DNA from: Leucobacter sp. UBA1945
GTDB taxonomy: Bacteria; Actinomycetota; Actinomycetes; Actinomycetales; Microbacteriaceae
Length of the DNA: 34,969 nucleotides
Reading direction: 5' to 3'
Assembly: GCA_002336855.1 (NCBI GenBank)
Contig: DDEV01000080.1
Coordinates: forward strand, 1 to 34,969
Numbering within the stretch: position 1 is the stretch's first letter; the number at the start of each line of letters is the position of its first letter. Under the pieces are notes generated by a model. It ran no database searches and had not been told where the DNA came from. It saw only the letters and a program-made list of their open reading frames with translations. The position numbers and the translations under genes were made by a program. Of the stretch, positions 7,689-16,109 are shown one piece after another.

Positions 7689-9410
7689 TCACTGCCCAGT
7701 CGTTGGGCCTGGAACATCGGGCACGTCGAAGTCTGGCACCTCGATCTTGGGCCACTCTCTGTCGGCCTGCGCTTGCTGTCGCTCAATGATGCAGGCCAGC
7801 GTGCCTGCGCCCCGCCGCCCGCCGCGGTTGCATCCGTCATCTCCAGCGGAGTCAGACTTTTCGGCAACCTCGTAGTGGCCGATCGCGTCGTATTCGTTCG
7901 GGAATACCGGCACCTTGATGAGATTCGTGGCGAGGATCGCGATGGTGCCAACACTGACTGCTGCGAGCATGGCGATGCCGATCCAACTCGGGGTTCGGTA
8001 TGTGTCTTTCAAGACGACGGTGCCCGCTGGCAGCTCAGCGCGCAGGCTACGTTCGAAAAGCCGAGTCAGGAACAGGCCGGCGGTGAGCGACAGAATCAGG
8101 CCGGCGACCGCGACGAACGCGACCGCCGCACCGTCGGTTCGCCCCTGTGTCGCAGCGAGCGAAGCAATCGCTACCCCCAGGAGGCCGAAGAGCCGAAACC
8201 AGAGGTGGCTTCGCAAGAGGCCGCGCTCGTCGGCCAGCCGAACGAGGCTGTTGAGATCGTTGTCGTACCCGCCAAGTCGCTTCGCGGCGTCGGCGTGGGC
8301 GGCGTGAAAGAGCAGGGTCGCCCCGAGCGACGCGAGCGCGCCGAGAGCGAGCAGCACGACGAGCCAGCGCACGATCACGGCATCTCGCATGAGCACTTGA
8401 CCGACGATTCCTGCTGCGACAACGCACCACGCAATCGTCACGAGCACGCGCCTGAGGGTGGCGAAGCGGGTCTCCCTTGTGACCGACCGCACGAATCCCC
8501 GATTGACGGGTGAGGTGATGATCTTGCCCTTTGCCAGCCGTATGGCGCTGAAGAGCAGCGCCAGCCCGGCCCCTACCCAGGGGAGCGGGAGCTGCCCGTC
8601 TGCTCGGTACGTCACGCCGTAACTCACGGCCAAGACGATGATCATGGTGAGTGGGCCGTCGGTGAACAGCATCCGCTCGTACCAGAGGCCCGAGAACAAC
8701 GTGCGTCGAGCGCCGACGTGCTGCGGGTCGAGCTGCAGCAGTTTGTTGGCCTCGGCCAATGCAACGGTCGGCTGCGTGGTGATGTCGTACCTGCCGCCGG
8801 TGGGCACAGTCTCGGTCACGAGACTCGCTCGCAGGGTGAGCAGTTGAACGTGCTCCGGCGCGACGGCGAGCCCCTGTGAAACATAGTGGCTCGCAAGATC
8901 GGTGTTGCCGAGCATGCGGGTGACCTCTGCCGTGCGGTAGAGCGTGTCTGGGCTGTCGGGGCTCAGCTCGAGGGCCGTGTCGAGGTGCGAAACCGCGAGT
9001 GCGCGCCGTGCCTTCTTCTGACGGCCCTTTCCGAGTGTCGAAGCGAGCAGTCGTGCGTACAAGAGATGGAACTCGACATTCTCTGGATCGAGTTCGAGCC
9101 CCCGCAACGCAGAAGCCTCGGCGAGAGCGGTCTCGCCGAGGCCGTACTCCGCATAGGCGCGCTGAAACTGCGCCTGAAGCATCTCAGGTGCGAACGACAG
9201 CGCCCGGTCGGCGTATTCGCGCGCCTCGCCTGGGCGGTTCAGCCGGTTGAGCACCCAAGCGTAGCCGGAGAGCAGCAGTGGGTGCTCGGGGGTGTGCTGG
9301 AGCGCCTCGCCAAGTAGCGCGAGCGCCTCAGTCTCTCGATCGCCCGCAACGAGCAGCTCAGCGCGCTGCATGGCCGAGCGAGCTGCCCGCTCGAGCGGCT
9401 CGTTGCTCAC
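7689..9410 (-). CDS. TPR-containing multi-pass membrane protein
   Basis: A 573-residue protein of unknown function. Residues 1-240 are helical TPR-like repeats (for example DRETEALALLGEALQHTPEHPLLLSGYAWVLNRL). About seven membrane helices follow between residues 245 and 500, then a ~75-residue tail ending in a proline/acidic run (VPDFDVPDVPGP). The repeats probably face the cytoplasm and bind a partner. It starts with GTG at 9410, overlapping the TGA of the upstream AAA+ gene by 4 nt, so the two are co-translated and probably co-function: the ATPase may act on, or be recruited by, this membrane protein. It matches no family I can name beyond the TPR part. Confidence 0.8.
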   Translation of the reverse strand: MSNEPLERAARSAMQRAELLVAGDRETEALALLGEALQHTPEHPLLLSGYAWVLNRLNRPGEAREYADRALSFAPEMLQAQFQRAYAEYGLGETALAEASALRGLELDPENVEFHLLYARLLASTLGKGRQKKARRALAVSHLDTALELSPDSPDTLYRTAEVTRMLGNTDLASHYVSQGLAVAPEHVQLLTLRASLVTETVPTGGRYDITTQPTVALAEANKLLQLDPQHVGARRTLFSGLWYERMLFTDGPLTMIIVLAVSYGVTYRADGQLPLPWVGAGLALLFSAIRLAKGKIITSPVNRGFVRSVTRETRFATLRRVLVTIAWCVVAAGIVGQVLMRDAVIVRWLVVLLALGALASLGATLLFHAAHADAAKRLGGYDNDLNSLVRLADERGLLRSHLWFRLFGLLGVAIASLAATQGRTDGAAVAFVAVAGLILSLTAGLFLTRLFERSLRAELPAGTVVLKDTYRTPSWIGIAMLAAVSVGTIAILATNLIKVPVFPNEYDAIGHYEVAEKSDSAGDDGCNRGGRRGAGTLACIIERQQAQADREWPKIEVPDFDVPDVPGPTTGQ

Positions 9411-10885
9411 CGCTTTGGCTTCTTCTGCTTGTACTTCTGCTCTGCCTCAAGATAGTTCTTGAGGTCGTCGTAGCGGCCATCGGCATTCGCGAAGTCGACC
9501 ACGTTTCGCGCGCTCTGCAGCCAGGGGCCCGTGCTCGGCTTTACCTCTGCAAGGGCCGCTCTCAGGTCTTGCATGCCGATGGGCCGCAGCTCGCCGCTGG
9601 TAATCGAGTCGCTCATCGCGAGCTCTGCGGCGGTCGCGGCCAAGTGTGTCAGATCGGCACCAGAGAAGCCGTGCGTTGCCGCGACCGCCTCGTCGAGGTC
9701 GATGCCAGCGATCGGGCGATCCTTGAACGCCGACTTGAGGATCGCGGCGCGAGCCTCGGGGTCTGGCGCCGTGACCAGCACGATTCGGTCGAAGCGCCCG
9801 GGCCGCAGCAGCGCGTTGTCGACGTCCCAGGGATGGTTGGTTGCGGCGAGGATGAAGACGCCGTCATTGTTGGAGCCGACGCCGTCCATCTCTTGCAGCA
9901 TCTGGTTGACGACGTTGCGCATCCAGCCCATGTTCGAGTAGCCCGAGCGCTTGCCGCCGAGCGAGTCGAGTTCGTCGATGAAGAGCACGCAGGGAGCGAG
10001 ATCGCGGGCGCGGTCGAAGATTCTGCGCACGTTCTTCTCGCTCTCGCCCATGATGCCGTCGAGAATGTCGGCGATGGTGATGCTGAGAAACTTCGCGTCG
10101 AGCTCGCCCGCGATTGCGCGAGCGAGGTAGGTCTTGCCGGTGCCGGGAGGGCCATATAGCAGCAGGCCACCGCGGAGGCTCTTGCCATAGGCCTTTGCGA
10201 TCTCGGGGTTTCGCATTGGCTCAAGAAACGCGAGTCTCAATCGGTTCTTCACCTGTTCGAGCCCGCCGACGTCGGCGAGCTTGATGCGCTCGGGCTGGGG
10301 CTCTTCGAAGAACTTGGGGTCTTCGCCGTCGCCTACCACGATGAAGCCATTCTCATCGAGCCCCGAGTCTGGTTCTGAACGCGGGCCGGCTTCGGGGTGC
10401 GAGCCCTTCGGCATCGGCCCGTCGCCGCCCATTCGATCGTCGCGTCTTGCCTGCTCGGCTTCAGAGCTCAGCGCGTCGAAGCCCGAACCGTCGGTGATGA
10501 ACGGGGGAGCGACATCGACCCCTACCTCGCGCTCGAGTTTGCCCCAGTCGAACTGATCGAGTTGAGCTGCGAGGGCGCCGTGATCTTCTGCAGGAGTTTG
10601 GGCATCTGCCTGCGTCTGTGCCAGGTGTTCCGGCTCAGCCTCGGTCGCATCGGTGGGCGCATCAGAGCGTTCGGCAGCCACTGCGCTGCCCGCACCGAGC
10701 GCTTGCCGCAGCAGGTTCTGCGCCTGAGCGTTCGCGGGATCCTTGCCGAGCACCGCACCGAGCTCAGAGATAGCGCGATCCCGCTGCCCCTCGTTCAGCA
10801 GGAGTTCTGCGAGGTGCAGGCGAAGCGGCGTTGCCTCGGGGTGAGCGCGAAGCGCCTCGGTGAGCGAGTCGATCAGTTCGGACAC
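9407..10885 (-). CDS. AAA+ ATPase with N-terminal TPR (CDC48/FtsH-like module)
   Basis: A 492-residue ATPase. Residues 1-65 form TPR-like helices (LRLHLAELLLNEGQRDRAISELGAVL); 66-200 is an acidic low-complexity linker; 200-440 is a classical AAA module: Walker A GPPGTGKT (245-252), Walker B LFIDEL (301-306), sensor-1 asparagine in AATNHP (N350), arginine fingers in RPGRFDR (361-367), and the GFSGADL sensor-2 helix. This module type occurs in hexameric remodelling ATPases (CDC48, FtsH, Vps4, proteasomal ATPases). There is no protease domain and no second AAA ring. GTG start at 10885 with an AAGGAG ribosome site nine bases upstream; a TAATAG-like -10 lies further up, near 10920. It is coupled to the TPR membrane gene. 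Role unknown; remodelling or disassembly of a membrane-linked complex is inference. Confidence 0.88.
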   Translation of the reverse strand: MSELIDSLTEALRAHPEATPLRLHLAELLLNEGQRDRAISELGAVLGKDPANAQAQNLLRQALGAGSAVAAERSDAPTDATEAEPEHLAQTQADAQTPAEDHGALAAQLDQFDWGKLEREVGVDVAPPFITDGSGFDALSSEAEQARRDDRMGGDGPMPKGSHPEAGPRSEPDSGLDENGFIVVGDGEDPKFFEEPQPERIKLADVGGLEQVKNRLRLAFLEPMRNPEIAKAYGKSLRGGLLLYGPPGTGKTYLARAIAGELDAKFLSITIADILDGIMGESEKNVRRIFDRARDLAPCVLFIDELDSLGGKRSGYSNMGWMRNVVNQMLQEMDGVGSNNDGVFILAATNHPWDVDNALLRPGRFDRIVLVTAPDPEARAAILKSAFKDRPIAGIDLDEAVAATHGFSGADLTHLAATAAELAMSDSITSGELRPIGMQDLRAALAEVKPSTGPWLQSARNVVDFANADGRYDDLKNYLEAEQKYKQKKPKR

Positions 10886-11107
10886 GGGGGGGCACTCCTT
10901 ATGGTCGGGACGCTCCCTATTATTCCCGGCTTCTCAGGCGATGTCCGAAATGATGCCAGAAAACGATGCAGAATGGAGGTGTCGGATGCTTGGCATTTCG
11001 CCTCGCTCGACATATGCTAACTGTGCAATAGTTAGAAATGCTGTTCAAATAGTGAACAAGCGTGACGGGCGAGACCTCGGCCGCTCACACCGCAGTGAGG
11101 AGAAAAC
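10886..11107. promoter_or_regulatory. Divergent promoter region with two palindromes
   Basis: The 222-bp gap between the AAA+ gene (minus) and the FAD monooxygenase (plus) is noticeably A/T-richer near 11010-11060. CTAACT (11017-11022) pairs with AGTTAG (11030-11035), and TGTTCA (11042-11047) pairs with TGAACA (11053-11058). Two adjacent dyads just upstream of the monooxygenase look like repressor or activator sites of IclR or MarR type, but no regulator gene is next to it. A looser pairing (GCCA near 10955 with TGGCATTTCGCC near 10991-11002) may be chance. Confidence 0.5.
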
Positions 11108-13015
11108 GTGCAGTTTCACCACCACGGATACGTGTCGACCGACCCCCGGGTGCTGCCGGCGGCCGGCGTGGGCGTCGACAGGCCGACAGATCTGCCCGAC
11201 GAGATCGATGTATTGATCGTTGGATCGGGTCCTGCCGGCATTGCCGCGCATGCGCAGCTGGCGATGTTCCCAGGTGTGGTGACTCGCATTATTGAACGCC
11301 GCGACGGCCGACTCGTGCTCGGCCAAGCCGATGGAATTCAGGCGCGCAGCGTCGAGACGTTTCAGGCCTTCGGCTTCGCCCCTCAGATCATTCAAGAGGC
11401 CTACCAGATCACCGAAACCGCATTCTGGAACCCCGACCCCGAGAACCCATCGCACATCATTCGCACCGGCACCACGCCGGATGATCCTCAGGGAATCAGC
11501 GAATTTCCGCACCTCATCGTGAACCAGGCGCGAGTGATCGACTATTTCGCCGACTACGCGCGGCGCGCGCCCGCCAGGGGAGAGGTAGATTACGGCTGGG
11601 AGTTCGAAGGGCTCGAAGTGACCGGCGAGGGCGACTACCCGGTGAATGTGACGCTTCGTCGCGTGAGCGGGCATGCCGGTGCCGGCATCAACGCCGACGC
11701 TGCGGGCGTGGTGAGCGGCGAGAGCCGCGTAGTGCGCGCGAAGTACGTGATCGGTGCCGACGGCGCGCGCTCTGCGGTGCGCTCTGCCATCGGCGGCTCA
11801 CTGCGCGGCGACCAGTCATTTCACGCGTGGGGCGTCATGGATGTGCTGCCCGTCACCGATTTTCCCGATATTCGCAAGAAGTGCATCATTCACAGTGAGG
11901 CCGGCAGCATTCTGCACATCCCGCGCGAGGGCAACCACCTCTGCCGCATCTACGTTGACCTCGGCGAGGTCGACAAGGCAGACGGTGGGCGGGTGCGCAA
12001 GACGCCCGTCGAAGCGGTGATCGAACGGGCAAACGCGATCGTGCACCCGTACACGCTCGACGTGCGCGACGTGGCGTGGAGCAGCGTCTACGAGGTCGCG
12101 CACCGACTCACCGACCGATTCGACGACGAGGCGACTTCGCCCGACGGCAAGGCGCGCGTGTTCTTGATGGGTGACGCCTGCCACACCCACAGCGCGAAGG
12201 CCGGCCAGGGTATGAACGTCTCGATGCAAGACGGTTGGAATCTCGCCTGGAAGCTCGGATACGTGCTCACCGGCATGGCGAGCGACGAACTGCTCGGAAC
12301 CTACAGCGACGAGCGTCAGGTGACCGCGCAGAACCTCATCGATTTCGACCTCGAATGGTCGACCCTCATGGCGAAGAAGCCCGAAGAGTTCGAGTCGCCC
12401 GACGAAGTCGCAGACTTTTACGTGCGCACCGCTGAGTTTCCGGCGGGCTTCATGACCGAGTACGAGCCCTCGATCGTTACCTCGTCGCAGGTGCGCCAGG
12501 ATCTCGCTACCGGTTTCACCCTCGGCAAGCGCTTCAAGTCGGTGAACACCGTGCGCGTTGCTGACGCTGTGCCCGTGCACATCGGACATCACCACCGGGC
12601 CGACGGGCGTTTTCGCATCTACGCCTTCGCCGATGCCGATCGCACCGCGCTGAACGCCTGGGCAGAGTGGATGCTCTCGGACGAGGCTTCGCCAATTCGC
12701 AGGTTCACCCCGGAGGGCGTCGACATCGACACGGTGTTTGACGTGAAGGCCGTCTACCAGCAACCGCACCACGACGTGGCAATTGAAACCGTGCCGAAGG
12801 TGTTCTTGCCCGCGAGCGGACCTTACGGGTTGCCCGACTACGAGAAGATCTATGCGGCAATCGAGGGCGATGACATCTTCGAGCAGCGCGGGGTGTCCCG
12901 AGAGGGCGCCATCGTGGTGGTGCGTCCTGATCACTACGTCTCGCATATCTTGCCGCTCAGCGCGCGCGAAGAGCTCACCGAGTTCTTCGGGCAGTTTCTG
13001 CTACCGCAGGAGTAG
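11108..13015 (+). CDS. FAD-dependent aromatic hydroxylase (phenol/3-hydroxybenzoate monooxygenase type)
   Basis: A 635-residue group A flavoprotein monooxygenase, predicted to hydroxylate a phenolic ring with NADPH and O2. The FAD-binding motifs are complete: GSGPAG (39-44), the DG motif GADGARSAVR (216-225), and the GD motif MGDACHTHSAKAGQGMN (354-370). The C-terminal ~190 residues correspond to the thioredoxin-like domain of phenol hydroxylase and of 3-hydroxybenzoate 4-hydroxylase (MobA), the closest families by layout and length. The GTG start at 11108 has a GAGGAG site seven bases upstream. Two palindromes precede it. It stands alone: no ring-cleavage dioxygenase or aromatic transporter is adjacent, so the substrate cannot be read from context. 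Confidence 0.88.
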   Translation: MQFHHHGYVSTDPRVLPAAGVGVDRPTDLPDEIDVLIVGSGPAGIAAHAQLAMFPGVVTRIIERRDGRLVLGQADGIQARSVETFQAFGFAPQIIQEAYQITETAFWNPDPENPSHIIRTGTTPDDPQGISEFPHLIVNQARVIDYFADYARRAPARGEVDYGWEFEGLEVTGEGDYPVNVTLRRVSGHAGAGINADAAGVVSGESRVVRAKYVIGADGARSAVRSAIGGSLRGDQSFHAWGVMDVLPVTDFPDIRKKCIIHSEAGSILHIPREGNHLCRIYVDLGEVDKADGGRVRKTPVEAVIERANAIVHPYTLDVRDVAWSSVYEVAHRLTDRFDDEATSPDGKARVFLMGDACHTHSAKAGQGMNVSMQDGWNLAWKLGYVLTGMASDELLGTYSDERQVTAQNLIDFDLEWSTLMAKKPEEFESPDEVADFYVRTAEFPAGFMTEYEPSIVTSSQVRQDLATGFTLGKRFKSVNTVRVADAVPVHIGHHHRADGRFRIYAFADADRTALNAWAEWMLSDEASPIRRFTPEGVDIDTVFDVKAVYQQPHHDVAIETVPKVFLPASGPYGLPDYEKIYAAIEGDDIFEQRGVSREGAIVVVRPDHYVSHILPLSAREELTEFFGQFLLPQE

Positions 13016-13106
13016 CCTGCCGAGGTGCGAAGCGGGTTGTGCGAGTCGACAAGGCCCGTGCGATCCTCTCGTGCGACGAGACAATCCGGCTCGGCGTGTG
13101 CGCGGC

Positions 13107-13112
13107 TAGTGT
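13107..13112 (+). promoter_or_regulatory. -10 box of leaderless serine hydrolase gene
   Basis: TAGTGT followed by seven bases and then the ATG at 13120, with no Shine-Dalgarno. It fits leaderless transcription and supports the internal ATG over the in-frame start at 13039. Confidence 0.55.
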
Positions 13113-13119
13113 GCAGACT

Positions 13120-14055
13120 ATGACGAGTCAGAGCAGCGAACCGCAGTCAACTACCGAGAGCTTCGCCGAGGGTTTCGAAGCGAGGATCGCAGCTGCCGCG
13201 GCCAGCGTCGGCGCATCGGTTTTCGCACACGCAATCGACCTCGAGACGGGCAGAGAGATCGGTGTGGGTTCGGACGCGCCGGTTGTCGCAGCCTCCGTGT
13301 TCAAGGTGCCGGTGCTCACTGAGTATGTGCGTCAGGTTGCGTCGGGTGAGCTCGACCAGACGAGCCGCGTGCGCGTTCTCGCGAGCGAGGCGACCCTTGG
13401 CCCGACTGGGCTCAGCGTCTTTCGCGACGATGCGGAATGGTCGCTGCGCGATATCGCGACTTCGATGATCACTGTGAGCGACAACACGGCTACCGACGTG
13501 CTGATGACCGAAGTCGGCGTCGAACGCATCAATGCGACGATGGCAGAGCTGGGCCTCGGTGGCACACACCTCATCGGTGACTGCAAGGTGTTGTTTGCGC
13601 AGATGGCTGAAGACCTCGGGGTAGAGAAGCTCGAGGCTGACGATGGGTTGACCGCGGACGATTCCGAGCGCATCGCTGGTTTCGCCGTCTGCACTCCGCT
13701 GAAGACGAACCGAACCACGCCGCGCGACGCGGCGCGGCTGCTGCGACTGCTCTGGACGAACGAAGCCGCCACACCAGAGGCGTGTGCTGAGGCTCGGCGG
13801 ATCCTCGGTCTGCAAATATGGCCGCACCGACTGCGCAGCGGCTTCGCGAGCGACGACATCAAGGTCAGCGGTAAGACCGGAACGATCTGCATCGTGCGAA
13901 ACGAGATAGGTATGGTCGAGTTCGCAGACGGCAGGCGTCACGCGATCTCGGTGTTCGTGCGCACCGACGAGTATCGCCTGAACAACCCGGACGCCGACCG
14001 TCTGATCGGAGTCGTCGGGCGCATTCTCTCGGACGCGCTGAGTATCAGCGGTTGA
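13120..14055 (+). CDS. Class-A-beta-lactamase-fold serine hydrolase, no signal peptide
   Basis: A 311-residue protein of the beta-lactamase2 (PF13354-like) type. The active-site triad motifs are present: SVFK with catalytic Ser59 and Lys62, SDN at 120-122, and KTG at 252-254. No signal peptide or lipobox is visible at the N-terminus (MTSQSSEPQS), so it should be cytoplasmic, unlike secreted beta-lactamases. That argues for a role on intracellular esters or amides rather than antibiotic resistance. I do not see the usual omega-loop E-x-x-L-N. Its 3' end overlaps the convergent dppA by 11 nt. Being next to a D-peptide utilisation locus, it may be another D-stereospecific peptidase or esterase; this is inference. 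Start set by the leaderless box at 13107. Confidence 0.8.
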   Translation: MTSQSSEPQSTTESFAEGFEARIAAAAASVGASVFAHAIDLETGREIGVGSDAPVVAASVFKVPVLTEYVRQVASGELDQTSRVRVLASEATLGPTGLSVFRDDAEWSLRDIATSMITVSDNTATDVLMTEVGVERINATMAELGLGGTHLIGDCKVLFAQMAEDLGVEKLEADDGLTADDSERIAGFAVCTPLKTNRTTPRDAARLLRLLWTNEAATPEACAEARRILGLQIWPHRLRSGFASDDIKVSGKTGTICIVRNEIGMVEFADGRRHAISVFVRTDEYRLNNPDADRLIGVVGRILSDALSISG

Positions 14056-14887
14056 TGAGGGGCAGCAGGCTGCGCAGTGCAGCGGCGGCGAACTGGTAGC
14101 ACACGAGCACAAAGCTGATCGCCTCGCGGGGCGAACTGGCAACGAGCTTGACGGTGCGATTCGCGGTGCGCTCGGCATGCGGGATCATTGCAGCCTGCTC
14201 TGCCGCCGAAGCGTTCGGCAGGTCGATTTCAATCTCGAGGATCTCGGGGACGTTCGGCAGCGGGAACGTCTTTGCGCGGCTCACCACTCGAGCGGCGGCC
14301 TCTGCGATGAGTCGCTGCGATTCGGCCGGCGAGAGCGAGTCGGCGGCGTGGTATCCCTTTGCCTGCTTGACGACAACGGTTTCGATGCCAGGGATCGTCT
14401 TCGTCACCGCCGCGCAAATCTTGTCGTCGCCCGTCAGCAGGCCGACGGGAACCCCGACCGCCGCTGCCTGCATCGCGTTCACGTCGGCCTCAGAGACCTG
14501 CACGCCGTTCACGCGAACCTCGGTGAACGACGAAGAATAAGTGTGCGCCATGATGCCTTCGGCGCCGGCAGCAGCGTGGTAGCCGATGAAGAGCGCGATG
14601 TCGTCCTCTTCTGAAATGCCCTCCGCCATGCAGTCGAGCTTGGGGCTGCCGAAGATGACGCGCGCACGAGGGTCGAGCTCGGCATGAATGAGGTTATCCA
14701 TGGTGCCGTGGCTGTCGTTGATCAGCACCTCGGTCGCGCCGCCCTCGAACGCTCCGGCGATTGCTGCGTTCGCCTCGTTCGTCATGAGTTGTTGCGCCCG
14801 AGGGTATCCGTGGCCACCGCGCGCAACCTGGTCCAGGGTTGCCACACCGGCCACGCCCTCCATGTCGATGGAAATGTAGACCCGCAT
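14045..14887 (-). CDS. dppA: M55 zinc D-aminopeptidase (DppA)
   Basis: A 280-residue cytoplasmic metallopeptidase of family M55, whose Bacillus subtilis member removes N-terminal D-amino acids (D-Ala-D-Ala, D-Ala-Gly-Gly) and assembles as a decameric barrel. All the zinc ligands and catalytic residues known for that family are at the same positions: Asp8 and Glu10 (SIDMEG), His60 (NDSHG), His104 (GYHA), His115 (MAHTYSS) and Glu133 (VSEAD). As in Bacillus, it sits beside a dipeptide ABC importer, here divergently transcribed. An AAAGG site precedes the ATG at 14887 on the minus strand. This is the most secure functional call in the D-peptide locus. Confidence 0.95.
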   Translation of the reverse strand: MRVYISIDMEGVAGVATLDQVARGGHGYPRAQQLMTNEANAAIAGAFEGGATEVLINDSHGTMDNLIHAELDPRARVIFGSPKLDCMAEGISEEDDIALFIGYHAAAGAEGIMAHTYSSSFTEVRVNGVQVSEADVNAMQAAAVGVPVGLLTGDDKICAAVTKTIPGIETVVVKQAKGYHAADSLSPAESQRLIAEAAARVVSRAKTFPLPNVPEILEIEIDLPNASAAEQAAMIPHAERTANRTVKLVASSPREAISFVLVCYQFAAAALRSLLPLINR

Positions 14888-15089
14888 TTCTTGCCTTTCT
14901 ACGAGGTGCCGGCGTGCCCAGGCACACGAGATTCATGCTCTTCGTCTCGAAGCCTAGAACGGATCAGTTGGATGATCTTGGTGAGATAGACAGTTCTCGA
15001 ATGCCAGTCTTGGCCTGCAGAACAATGCAGGCGCGGTGTCTTCTTCGCAATACTTGGATGGCCGTCACCCCCGAAGACGAGGAGAGCGC
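14888..15089. promoter_or_regulatory. Divergent dppA/dppB-type control region with palindromes
   Basis: A 202-bp gap between dppA (minus) and the ABC permease (plus). It contains GTGCC-CA-GGCAC at 14914-14925 and a perfect 20-bp dyad GCCTGCA-N6-TGCAGGC at 15013-15032. A TAGGCT-like box is readable on the minus strand near 14950 as a possible dppA -10. The 20-bp dyad has the same architecture as one upstream of the second S12 gene (29819-29838), which makes it a candidate operator for the locus regulator. Confidence 0.5.
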
Positions 15090-16109
15090 ATGTCAGCAAC
15101 TTCTGCCGACCCGACAGCCAGGCCTGCATCAGCGGGGCGCGAGCGCGACCCGTTCTTCGTGCGCAACCCCTGGGCGTCCTACCTGCTGCGGCGCAGCGGA
15201 TACTTTGTCGTCTCACTCTTCGTGCTCGTGACGATCTCGTTCTTGCTCGTGCAGCTCATTCCAGGCGACCCGGCACGTATGTCGGTCGGCGAGAACGCAC
15301 CGCCCGAGGTCGTAGAAGCGCGCAGGGCCGAGCTCGGTCTCAACCGGCCGCTCATCGTGCAGTACTTCTCGTTCTGGGGAGGCCTGTTCATGGGCGACAT
15401 GGGTGAATCGATCAGCTCTCGCATGCCAGTCATCGACGTCATCTTCAAGCGCGCACCCGCCACCCTCGAGATAGCATTCGCGGCAGTGGGCATCGCGCTC
15501 GTGCTCGCCGTCTGCCTCGGCCTGGCGTTCGGTGCGCTCACCAAGAATGGCCGCCGCCGCGGGCTCGAAGTGGGGTTCACCGGCGTCTCGTCGGTGCTCG
15601 CGGTGATTCCCGAGTTTCTCGCCGGTGTGCTGCTCGTCTACCTCTTCGCGGTGACGCTCAACCTGCTGCCGGTTGCAGGGCGGAGCGACATGTCATCGTA
15701 CATTCTGCCGGTCGCCGCCCTCGCGCTCGGGCCGACCGCAGCGCTCACCAGAATCGTGCGTGCAGAGACCCTGACGGTATTGCAACAGGACTACATACGC
15801 ACGGCGCGATCTCGAAGAATGCCCTCGGTTCGACTCTACGGCCGGCATGTGCTGCCGAACCTGCTCACCTCGACGCTGACGATCTCGGGCCTCATGCTCG
15901 GCAGCATGATCGCGGGCACTGTGCTGGTCGAGAACATCTTTGCATGGCCTGGCCTCGGCGGGGTCATCGTGCAATCGATTCAGGGTAAGGACTACCCGCT
16001 CGTGCAGGGCATCATCATCTTCTACGGCGCCGTTGTGCTGCTCATCAACCTGGTGATCGACATCGCACTCATTCTGCTTGACCCCCGTACTGCATTGGAC
16101 AAGTCATGA
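15090..16109 (+). CDS. Dipeptide-type ABC importer, permease 1 (DppB-like)
   Basis: A 339-residue inner-membrane permease. Its first helix segment (SYLLRRSGYFVVSLFVLVTISFLLVQLIPGDPA, ending near residue 67) is the hallmark of DppB/OppB proteins, followed by about five more helices and the EAA-type coupling segment around DYIRTARSRRMPSVRLYGRHVLPN. It moves di- or oligopeptides delivered by the binding protein encoded at 18909. Start chosen at ATG 15090, which has GAGGAGAG just upstream; an in-frame ATG at 15036 has no such site. It overlaps the next gene by 4 nt (ATGA), so the importer genes are coupled. Confidence 0.93.
   Translation: MSATSADPTARPASAGRERDPFFVRNPWASYLLRRSGYFVVSLFVLVTISFLLVQLIPGDPARMSVGENAPPEVVEARRAELGLNRPLIVQYFSFWGGLFMGDMGESISSRMPVIDVIFKRAPATLEIAFAAVGIALVLAVCLGLAFGALTKNGRRRGLEVGFTGVSSVLAVIPEFLAGVLLVYLFAVTLNLLPVAGRSDMSSYILPVAALALGPTAALTRIVRAETLTVLQQDYIRTARSRRMPSVRLYGRHVLPNLLTSTLTISGLMLGSMIAGTVLVENIFAWPGLGGVIVQSIQGKDYPLVQGIIIFYGAVVLLINLVIDIALILLDPRTALDKS

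Noticed and set aside
13120..14055. Antibiotic-resistance beta-lactamase
   Set aside because: Although SxxK, SDN and KTG are present, there is no export signal and the expected omega-loop motif is not visible. A resistance claim is not supported.
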